Virus record (IMG/VR): IMGVR_UViG_3300044971_002285 | Span: 1-53,387 of that record | DNA: 53,387 nt | Origin: a virus | Direction: 5' to 3' (one strand) | Shown: positions 5,742 to 11,483 of the stretch, one piece after another | How the letters are laid out: the number at the start of each line of letters is the position of its first letter | Numbering within the stretch: position 1 is the stretch's first letter | The notes under the pieces: generated by a model | What the model was told of the DNA's origin: nothing | Database searches by the model: none | What the model saw: only the letters and a program-made list of their open reading frames with translations | Position numbers and translations under genes: made by a program

Positions 5742-6623
5742 GTGAACACCAAGAAATACACAAAAGGAGGCGCTCTAAAGCCCGTACCATCAGAAAAGAA
5801 AGGCCTATCTAAGCTACCCACCGAGGTACGCAACAAGATGGGATATATGATGGGCGGCGGTAAGATGGGCATGATGTACAAGAACGGAGGCAAGCAAGAC
5901 CCACCTCGTAAGAAGATTACCGACGTAATCGACCGCAACGGACGCCCAATCTCTCCTATGCGTCGTGAAGTAGAAGCAATGTTCTCGAAGTTCAAAGGAG
6001 AGGTCTACCCAGGACAGGCAGCAAAGACAGAAAAGACCTTTATGGCCAACGCCAAGGCCCGCGAGATGGAAAACCTTACCGAGATGCGCAACGCACTAAA
6101 GAAGTCTGACCCGGACGCCGTTGCAGCATTTGACCGTGGCCTCAAGGCTAAAGGCATGATGGTGGCCAAGCGCCCAGTCAAGAAGATGATGGGCGGTGGC
6201 AAGATGGAGTACGCCATGGGTGGTATGATGGGAAAGAAAATCGAAAGACTTGAGAATCGAGAAAAAAGCCTTGTAGCACGCGGAAGCAAAGCCGTAGACG
6301 AGGGTAGGGAGCGTAAAGCCGACCGACTTCTCGGAAGGGCGGCACGCGTAGAAAACCGTTTAATAAAGGCAAAAGAGTCAGCCCCCGTCAAAAAGATGAT
6401 GGGCGGTGGTAAGATGGATATGATGTATCAAAAAGGCGGTAAGATGGACATAGCTACGGGAGGAAAACGCCCGAAAACGCCTTCTGGTCCATACAACAAG
6501 ACCAAAGACAACAACAGCTACATCTCAAACGACGTAGATATGAGCCCAGCCATTAAAAAGCAGATGATGGCCCTTCGTCAGGCAATGATGTACTTCACAG
6601 GGGTTAGTCCAAAGAACAAGTAA
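5742..6623 (+). CDS. Met/Gly/Lys-rich repeat protein, 293 aa
   Basis: Starts at GTG 5742; no earlier ATG is in frame. Three copies of a KKMMGGGKM-like motif occur (near residues 36-43, 147-155 and 218-226), plus MYKNGG and MYQKGG units. The segments between them are basic and helical (ERLENREKSLVARGSKA; RKADRLLGRAARVENRL). Met- and Gly-rich motifs of the form GGKMxxMYKxGG are common in small marine-phage proteins near structural genes; their function is not established. Likely a virion or DNA-associated protein, by charge and by the promoter before it. Stop at 6621-6623. Confidence 0.75.
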   Translation: MNTKKYTKGGALKPVPSEKKGLSKLPTEVRNKMGYMMGGGKMGMMYKNGGKQDPPRKKITDVIDRNGRPISPMRREVEAMFSKFKGEVYPGQAAKTEKTFMANAKAREMENLTEMRNALKKSDPDAVAAFDRGLKAKGMMVAKRPVKKMMGGGKMEYAMGGMMGKKIERLENREKSLVARGSKAVDEGRERKADRLLGRAARVENRLIKAKESAPVKKMMGGGKMDMMYQKGGKMDIATGGKRPKTPSGPYNKTKDNNSYISNDVDMSPAIKKQMMALRQAMMYFTGVSPKNK

Positions 6624-6631
6624 TATATTTG
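6624..6631 (+). promoter_or_regulatory. TAnnTTTG -7 promoter box (TATATTTG)
   Basis: Directly follows the stop of the 293-aa gene and ends 19 nt before the ATG at 6651. Confidence 0.55.
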
Positions 6632-6650
6632 TAACCTACAAAATGTAAAA

Positions 6651-7067
6651 ATGAAAAAGTATCGCGCAACAAAAATGGCCAACGGAGGAAAGACCCCCGT
6701 TAAGCCACCCGTAAAAGTCCAAGGAGCAACAGTCGTTGCTAAAAAGGGCGAAGGCATAAAGACTCAGGGCTTTGCAACCTCAGATTACTTACAAAAAAGG
6801 GACAGCCTAATGACTGCTGGAGTTTCTGACTTTATGAAGGGCAAACCAAAGGATTACAAGATATCCGATGCTGAGCGCAGCAATATAAAGGACAAAGTAC
6901 GAGCCGAGCTCATCAAAGGCGGTCAGCAGTTTTATGCTCCCGTATTCAAGGAAACAGGGGCTAAACTAACACCAACTCAATTGGCCGACAAAAAGCGCCT
7001 CGAAGAAGAGCAGCGCAAAAAATCAGCCGCTGGATATGGCGTACGTCCGGTAGCATATAAAAAATAG
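6651..7067 (+). CDS. Basic hypothetical protein, 138 aa
   Basis: Starts MKKYRATKMANGGKTPVKPP, related in style to the N-terminus of the preceding Met/Gly/Lys-rich protein. The central part contains FATSDYLQKRDSLMTAGV and a charged helix; the C-terminus is Lys/Arg-rich and ends YGVRPVAYKK. No family recognised. It has its own promoter box and a terminator directly after its stop, so it may be a single-gene transcript. A virion role is possible. Confidence 0.7.
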   Translation: MKKYRATKMANGGKTPVKPPVKVQGATVVAKKGEGIKTQGFATSDYLQKRDSLMTAGVSDFMKGKPKDYKISDAERSNIKDKVRAELIKGGQQFYAPVFKETGAKLTPTQLADKKRLEEEQRKKSAAGYGVRPVAYKK

Positions 7068-7082
7068 TACTTAAATAAAAAA

Positions 7083-7100
7083 GGGGGCCCAAAAGCCCCC
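7083..7100. terminator. Bidirectional rho-independent terminator
   Basis: GGGGGC/GCCCCC stem with CCAAAA loop, TTCTTATTT on the plus side and an A-run (7074-7082) that serves as T-tract on the minus side. It separates the convergent genes ending at 7067 and 7122. Confidence 0.85.
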
Positions 7101-7121
7101 TTCTTATTTATGGTTACTCCA

Positions 7122-7481
7122 CTATTTAAGGCGGACGAGGCCTCTTAGTGTTCCGCCATACATACTCATATAGTAAACATCGCATTCCTCAAAATGGAAG
7201 ATGTAACCAAAGACTGTTACGTCGCTCTTCGGAATTTTAGTTGCGTTGATACACGCACTGCCTAGGTCAGAATACAATTTGTACGCTCGATAGTCTGCGC
7301 TGTCTGAACTATTCAGACCTTCAATGACATAGTCGTAAACCCCAGGCTCGTATTTTACGAGTTTAATATCCTCAAAGGCGAGTGCTAATTTGGCATTAAG
7401 CTCAATAGCTTCAGGGGATTTTAGTTGTGCATTAGCTTGAAAACCAAGGGTTGCGGCTAGAAATAAAATGATGTTTTTCAT
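7122..7481 (-). CDS. Secreted or periplasmic hypothetical protein, 119 aa
   Basis: ATG at 7481. The first 18 residues form a classical signal peptide (MKNIILFLAATLGFQANA, cleavage after ANA), so the protein is exported. The mature part is acidic with a conserved-looking DYVIEGLNSSDSADYRAYKL stretch and several Tyr and Cys residues. The start at 7481 rather than an earlier one (up to 7595) is fixed by the signal peptide and by a TACATTTG box 23 nt upstream with a TTG 19 nt before it. It is the only gene on this strand between plus-strand late genes. Role unknown; exported phage proteins can act in superinfection exclusion. Confidence 0.7.
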   Translation of the reverse strand: MKNIILFLAATLGFQANAQLKSPEAIELNAKLALAFEDIKLVKYEPGVYDYVIEGLNSSDSADYRAYKLYSDLGSACINATKIPKSDVTVFGYIFHFEECDVYYMSMYGGTLRGLVRLK

Positions 7482-7504
7482 GATGGTTGGATTTAATTGA
7501 AAGG

Positions 7505-7512
7505 CAAATGTA
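7505..7512 (-). promoter_or_regulatory. Canonical Bacteroidetes promoter (TTG-N19-TACATTTG)
   Basis: On the minus strand the -7 box TACATTTG (7512 down to 7505) is preceded after exactly 19 nt by TTG (7534-7532). The ATG at 7481 follows 23 nt later. Confidence 0.65.
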
Positions 7513-7581
7513 TGTAAAATTTTGAATTGACCAAATAAAAGCAAAAAAAATTTCAAATACCCAAAGGCCAAACAAGTTTGG

Positions 7582-7589
7582 TAACTTTG
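7582..7589 (+). promoter_or_regulatory. TAnnTTTG box (TAACTTTG) 4 nt before the start codon
   Basis: Box, AGGC, ATG. Transcription would begin at or next to the ATG, giving a leaderless or nearly leaderless mRNA. Confidence 0.6.
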
Positions 7590-7593
7590 AGGC

Positions 7594-7812
7594 ATGAAGA
7601 CCAGTAGGTATTACGCAGGAAACGCCGAGGCACGAGCTAAAAAGGCTGAGTACGATACCGAATACCACTCCACACGACAGCGAAAGAAGTACCGCGCCTT
7701 CCTAAATAAGAAGAACCGCAACGCTGGCACCTATGGCAACGGCGACGGTAAAGACTACGACCACGACGAGCAACGTATGATGCCCGCATCACGCAACAGA
7801 GCAAAAAAATGA
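7594..7812 (+). CDS. Small conserved phage protein (YDTEYHST...RKKYRA...TYGNGDGKD type), 72 aa
   Basis: Very basic protein with the conserved pattern YDTEYHSTRQRKKYRAFLNK, then NRNAGTYGNGDGKDYDHDE and a C-terminal SRNRAKK. Similar small proteins are common in aquatic phages. The His/Asp/Asn spacing (GNGDGKDYDH) hints at a metal-binding or nuclease-like turn, but no function is established. It begins 4 nt after a promoter box and its stop overlaps the ATG of a 34-codon gene (ATGA). Confidence 0.75.
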   Translation: MKTSRYYAGNAEARAKKAEYDTEYHSTRQRKKYRAFLNKKNRNAGTYGNGDGKDYDHDEQRMMPASRNRAKK

Positions 7813-7913
7813 CCGGAGTAGAGTTTGAAGACTGGCTAGAGGAGCTAGAGGAAGCCAAGCAGCCTAGCTGCAATATAGACAACCCCGAAGACTGCGAAGC
7901 TTGTGGCAGCTAA
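7809..7913 (+). CDS. Tiny acidic protein, 34 aa
   Basis: ATG 7809, TAA 7911-7913. Product MTGVEFEDWLEELEEAKQPS followed by a Cys-containing tail (three Cys in the last 14 residues: C-x9-C-x2-C). It overlaps the previous stop by 4 nt and the GTG start of the methyltransferase by 11 nt. The three cysteines could hold a metal. Too short for family assignment; the gene packing supports it. Confidence 0.5.
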   Translation: MTGVEFEDWLEELEEAKQPSCNIDNPEDCEACGS

Positions 7914-8511
7914 TACTAAATTAGGCGAGATGTATCGCTCGGTCTGTGCATACCCGGGCCGCCCAGGATTCTACACCTCCGACAAAGGTGCTGACCACGA
8001 CTATATCGACGCATATTACGCAACAGAATTTGAAGGAAAGCGAGAGAGCGTCTCAAACGTACTCGAGCTAGGCGTGCAGTGGGGCGGAAGCCTTATGCTG
8101 TGGAGCTCGTGGTTCACCAACGCTAAGGTCGTCGGCCTTGACATCTATGAAGCAGTGCCTCAGCACTACGACGAGATGCGCGGAGACCGTGAGTTCCCCA
8201 ACGTAGAGATACGCATACAAGATGGATACGCCAATCCGGTAATAGCAGAGCATCAAGACAACTTCTATGACTATATCATAGACGACGGCCCGCACAGCCT
8301 TGAGAGCATGATACTTGCTGTTGAGAAGTGGCTTCCTAAGATTAAGCCCGGAGGAAAGCTAATAATAGAAGACGTCCAGAACTACGATTGGTTTGAAAAG
8401 CTTGAAAGGAAAGTCAACCAAGAATTGGCTACGGAGTTCCGCAGATTTGACTTCCGCAAGAACAAGAACCGTTCCGACGATATGATTTTTGAGGTTACCA
8501 GAAGCAAGTAG
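7903..8511 (+). CDS. Class I SAM-dependent methyltransferase
   Basis: 202 aa, GTG start at 7903. Features of the methyltransferase family related to antibiotic and sugar O-methyltransferases (MycE and cephalosporin-hydroxylase-like folds): DKGADHDYIDAYY near the N-terminus, the SAM-binding motif LELGVQWGGS at about 54-63, VVGLDIYE for motif II, and IIDDGPHSLESM at about 120-131, where Asp and His may hold a metal. LKIKPGGKLIIEDV-like residues follow. The substrate could be a sugar or a small molecule. It is the last gene of a three-gene unit and ends at 8511, abutting the convergent regulator gene. Confidence 0.8.
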   Translation: MAANTKLGEMYRSVCAYPGRPGFYTSDKGADHDYIDAYYATEFEGKRESVSNVLELGVQWGGSLMLWSSWFTNAKVVGLDIYEAVPQHYDEMRGDREFPNVEIRIQDGYANPVIAEHQDNFYDYIIDDGPHSLESMILAVEKWLPKIKPGGKLIIEDVQNYDWFEKLERKVNQELATEFRRFDFRKNKNRSDDMIFEVTRSK

Positions 8512-8976
8512 CTACTCTAGGCCTTCGGTGGTGTGGGTAATCTTAAAAGACTCCTCACCATAAATCTTCCGGTACATGCGCGACACTAAAAGTCGCGCTT
8601 TCTGGGTGATGGCATACCGCACGCGGTAGTTGTACTTGGTCTCCTCCCTGAAAAACATATCCTCCTCCTTATTTGAGGGGGTAAGCTTCTCGAAGTGGTT
8701 GTAGATATACCCTTTTGCCTTTAGGGTATGCATATATCTCTTTATAATCTGTTTCTTGCTGCGCATCATAGCCTCCGCCAAATGGTCGATAGTCCAGAAC
8801 TCAAGGTCATAGGTAAACAGCAGTATATCCAACTCCGTGGGGTTGAGGTCGTGATTCTCTTTTGCATCACGATACATAAACGTAATGTACTTCAGGTCGT
8901 TTCTTAAAATAAACTTTGGGTCAATTTTGGAGAATTCCCTGAACAGCTTCTTTCGGCTAACCCTACTTTTAGGCAT
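8512..8976 (-). CDS. Winged-helix (MarR-like) DNA-binding regulator
   Basis: 154 aa. The centre follows a MarR-type winged helix: LNPTELDILLFTYDL (first helix), FWTIDHLAEAMMRSKKQI (helix-turn-helix entry), KRYMHTLKAKGYIYNHF (recognition and wing), then RYAITQKARLLVSRMYRKIY (C-terminal helix). The N-terminus is very basic. It is a plausible phage transcription regulator. Its TACTTTTG promoter box (8993-9000) overlaps the region of the divergent TATCTTTG box of the structural operon (8982-8989), so binding there could control both. Confidence 0.75.
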   Translation of the reverse strand: MPKSRVSRKKLFREFSKIDPKFILRNDLKYITFMYRDAKENHDLNPTELDILLFTYDLEFWTIDHLAEAMMRSKKQIIKRYMHTLKAKGYIYNHFEKLTPSNKEEDMFFREETKYNYRVRYAITQKARLLVSRMYRKIYGEESFKITHTTEGLE

Positions 8977-8981
8977 ATCAG

Positions 8982-8989
8982 TATCTTTG
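8982..8989 (+). promoter_or_regulatory. TAnnTTTG box (TATCTTTG) for the 9006 operon
   Basis: Ends 16 nt before the ATG at 9006. A divergent box for the minus-strand regulator lies 3 nt downstream. Confidence 0.6.
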
Positions 8990-8992
8990 TTT

Positions 8993-9000
8993 CAAAAGTA
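8993..9000 (-). promoter_or_regulatory. Divergent TAnnTTTG box (TACTTTTG) for the regulator gene
   Basis: Minus-strand box ending 16 nt before the ATG at 8976. The two opposite -7 boxes sit within 19 bp. Confidence 0.5.
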
Positions 9001-9005
9001 CTCAA

Positions 9006-9965
9006 ATGGCGACTCTTAGCGGAACAAAAATTAAAGATACCTTCTCACTTCTTTTGAAGATGGCCTCATCTGCGGCATCATCATCGGAACAGGTGGTTCA
9101 GGATGGCGCAGGCAACAACACGGCGTTAAAGTTGTCTACCGACACGGTGGAATCTACAGGCGATTTTAAGTGCACAGGCACCGTCAGCACCTCTACAACC
9201 GATGTGTCAGCGCTTATGCTGAGCTCAACGGGGGTGTTCGTGCAGCGTAACCTAAGCACCAACCCCATTGGTACCACATCGGTAACAGCAAACTCCCCAG
9301 TCGGAGCGACAGGTAGCACTATAGGGCTACTGGCAGCTAGCTCCCTTTCCCAGCTTACCGAAACGACCGCGGCAACGACCGATAAGTTCCTCATCTACGA
9401 CCAGTCTGCCAGCGCCTACAAGTACATCACCCTGATAGACCTTTCTGACTTTGTGGTGAACACAGGGGCTACGGTAGTTCCTAACTTATTCTTGGCAAGA
9501 CCAGAGGCTACATCTTCAATAGGAACCGCAAATACCTTTGTCGGGTTTGCTGAGACTAACGGTCAACTTTCTACAGGCGCGACAGACGCCGCAACGTCTT
9601 GTGTGGCATTTGGCGGCGCATCAGCTAGTGTCACTACCGTTGACGCAGTGGGCATTCGAGACAATCTTCGCTTGAGCATCGCGTCTATGTATGAGATTAA
9701 GGCTTCCGTAGAATACATTGTGGCAGCGGGAACTCCGACAATTACAACTCAAATATTCTTAAATGACGGGGCAAGTTCTGCGGTCCTCATGGCTGACAAG
9801 CTAGTAGTAGGAGCCACTGGTACTTATACCGTCAATCTCACTCACTACCTATACGTCGCTACTGCGCCAAAAGATATCGGGTTAAGGGTTTCCTCTACGA
9901 CTGCCGCGACACTGACAAAACAGACTAGTTTTACTGTAACCAACCTAGGAAACGCAGTAACGTAA
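9006..9965 (+). CDS. Fibre- or decoration-like virion structural protein, 319 aa
   Basis: The N-terminus (MATLSGTKIKDTFSLLLKM, then VQDGAGNNTALKLSTDTV) matches the anchoring part I associate with tail or head fibres of Bacteroidetes phages. The rest is Thr/Ser/Ala/Gly-rich beta sequence; residues 175-319 look like a jelly-roll-type domain, ending SFTVTNLGNAVT. No transmembrane part. It leads the operon that contains co-chaperonin, terminase and portal. A role in host adsorption or capsid decoration is inferred from the N-terminal similarity and composition. Confidence 0.75.
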   Translation: MATLSGTKIKDTFSLLLKMASSAASSSEQVVQDGAGNNTALKLSTDTVESTGDFKCTGTVSTSTTDVSALMLSSTGVFVQRNLSTNPIGTTSVTANSPVGATGSTIGLLAASSLSQLTETTAATTDKFLIYDQSASAYKYITLIDLSDFVVNTGATVVPNLFLARPEATSSIGTANTFVGFAETNGQLSTGATDAATSCVAFGGASASVTTVDAVGIRDNLRLSIASMYEIKASVEYIVAAGTPTITTQIFLNDGASSAVLMADKLVVGATGTYTVNLTHYLYVATAPKDIGLRVSSTTAATLTKQTSFTVTNLGNAVT

Positions 9966-9969
9966 GTCG

Positions 9970-10269
9970 ATGAACATAGAAAAGCGCGTAGAGGTCTTTA
10001 TCCACATAAGGGAGAAGATTGACGAAATCTTTGATATAATCAAGGCCAACAAGCTAGAGCAAGATTTTATGGCCACCTACTGCTTTGGCCTAGTCTGTGA
10101 TGAAGACCAAGACTCCGAATCAGCAAAATATGAGTTTATAGCGGGGCACAGCGTAGAAGAATCTGAAGAGTTAAATATGATGTTTAACGTAGTAGCGCAT
10201 AACTTTGTCTCACAGGCTGGCGACGACGAACTGCCGACAGACTCAATTGAATACTGGCTAAAAAAATAA
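9970..10269 (+). CDS. Acidic hypothetical protein, 99 aa
   Basis: Starts MNIEKRVEVFIHIREKIDEI; helical N-terminal half, then DEDQDSESAKYEF and a C-terminal DSIEYWLKK. Strongly acidic. Starts 4 nt after the fibre-like gene. Not recognised; its place between a structural gene and the packaging genes suggests an assembly role. Confidence 0.65.
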   Translation: MNIEKRVEVFIHIREKIDEIFDIIKANKLEQDFMATYCFGLVCDEDQDSESAKYEFIAGHSVEESEELNMMFNVVAHNFVSQAGDDELPTDSIEYWLKK

Positions 10270-10279
10270 TGGAAATTAA

Positions 10280-10516
10280 ATGGAACTTATTAGAAAAATT
10301 ATCGTTGGGCAAAACCCCAAGGATGCCATGGCGTACTTCGTCGGGCAAAAAACAGGAGACGCGGTAGTTGACTCAATCGTTCAAGATGAGCGGGCGCTTT
10401 CAATAAATGGAATTCGCAGATATCTTATCTATATTTACACCAAGGATAAGGGCATCATGCTATGGAAGACCATTGACGAAATGCCTTGTTTAATTGAACA
10501 TGATTGTGATTTTTGA
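10280..10516 (+). CDS. Hypothetical protein, 78 aa
   Basis: MELIRKIIVGQNPKDAMAYF start, a mixed alpha/beta sequence with IRRYLIYIYT and a C-terminal CLIEHDCDF. Its TGA overlaps the next ATG by one base (TGATG), which suggests translational coupling with the co-chaperonin gene. No family recognised. Confidence 0.65.
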   Translation: MELIRKIIVGQNPKDAMAYFVGQKTGDAVVDSIVQDERALSINGIRRYLIYIYTKDKGIMLWKTIDEMPCLIEHDCDF

Positions 10517-11160
10517 TGAAGCCAATTAGATTTTTTATAGTCAAAGTACCAAAGGCGACAAAAGATACCATCGAGATAGCAGGTCAAGAGATGTACCTGG
10601 ACAGTAGGTTTGACGAGTTCGCACACCGAGCCCACGAAGGCGAGGTGATGGGAGTCCCCGAGCTGTATAAAACGGGAGTAAGTGTGGGAGACACCCTGTA
10701 TTTTCACCATCACGTGGTGATAGGCGGCAACCACATGGTTTACGGCAACCAACAGCTAAAAGATGCCAAGCTACGCCGCGGGCAGTTTATATACGAAAAC
10801 GAAGACCTGTACTACGTGCGGTGGGACGGCGGATATGACCCCCATAGCTGTCAGGCCTATGCCTACAAGTGCAAGAAGACGCAAGAGATACGCCTGCTTG
10901 GAGAATGGATATTCCTGACACCAGCACCGCAGGAGGACGAGCTACAAAGCGACGTCCTCGAAATAATACAGGAGAAGAAGACCTACAACCAGTACGGATA
11001 CATCAAGTACCCGTCAGCCAAGCTTGAGGAGCTTGGCCTGCACCCCGGAGACAAGGTGTTCATACAAAAGAACGCCGACTACTCCATGGAGGTAGACGGA
11101 GAGCTGCTATACCGAGTTTTACTAGTACACATATATGCACAAGTCCAAGAACAGCTTTGA
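10516..11160 (+). CDS. GroES-like co-chaperonin (tandem GroES-type elements)
   Basis: 214 aa from ATG 10516. Two GroES-like stretches are visible. The first is residues 46-136: GVPELYKTGVSVGDTLYFHH, FIYENEDLYYVRW, and a closing GEWIFLTP. The second, residues 159-208, includes LHPGDKVFIQKNADYSMEVD and LLYRVLLVHIYA, the pattern 'GD.V...kn..y...idG..lYr....dI' of GroES barrels. Phage co-chaperonins such as T4 gp31 replace host GroES during capsid folding. Placement two genes before terminase fits capsid assembly. I cannot see a clear mobile loop; residues 70-90 (GGNHMVYGNQQLKDAKL) are a candidate. Confidence 0.7.
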   Translation: MKPIRFFIVKVPKATKDTIEIAGQEMYLDSRFDEFAHRAHEGEVMGVPELYKTGVSVGDTLYFHHHVVIGGNHMVYGNQQLKDAKLRRGQFIYENEDLYYVRWDGGYDPHSCQAYAYKCKKTQEIRLLGEWIFLTPAPQEDELQSDVLEIIQEKKTYNQYGYIKYPSAKLEELGLHPGDKVFIQKNADYSMEVDGELLYRVLLVHIYAQVQEQL

Positions 11161-11431
11161 CAACATCGGCACCGCCAATAGGCTTATCGCCGCAATGGAG
11201 ATAGCCATCGAGAATATGATTCAGGAGATTCAGAAGCCGGTGGACCAAGAGCTATCCGGCTCACAGAGGAAGGCAGAGCTGCAGTCGATAAAGCAAACGG
11301 CGATAGACGCCAAAGAGCTTATTATAGAAAGAGAGAAGCTTCAGACCATCATAAATCAACTTCACGAACATGGGGAAATCACAGAACAAAAAGACTACTC
11401 CGGAGGGTTCGCAGAGCAATACTCTCGGTGA
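11135..11431 (+). CDS. Helical protein preceding terminase, candidate small terminase-like factor, 98 aa
   Basis: Almost entirely helical and charged (NRLIAAMEIAIENMIQEIQK; AKELIIEREKLQTIINQLHE), ending DYSGGFAEQYSR. Overlaps the co-chaperonin end by 26 nt in another frame. Small helical proteins of this length directly upstream of the terminase large subunit are often small terminase subunits, but I see no definite helix-turn-helix, so the role is a position-based guess. Confidence 0.65.
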   Translation: MHKSKNSFDNIGTANRLIAAMEIAIENMIQEIQKPVDQELSGSQRKAELQSIKQTAIDAKELIIEREKLQTIINQLHEHGEITEQKDYSGGFAEQYSR

Positions 11432-11480
11432 AAACTGGGTGTTCGTATACGTCACCAATCGCCCCGCCGAAAAGCCATAG
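11370..11480 (+). CDS. Small overlapping ORF, 36 aa
   Basis: ATG 11370, TAG 11478-11480, three bases before the terminase ATG. The first half overlaps the helical gene in another frame; the second half fills the otherwise empty gap. Product starts MGKSQNKKTTPEGSQSNTLG and ends ENWVFVYVTNRPAEKP. The second half reads like a real protein segment, and it could couple translation to terminase. Confidence 0.35.
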   Translation: MGKSQNKKTTPEGSQSNTLGENWVFVYVTNRPAEKP

Positions 11481-11483
11481 ACA

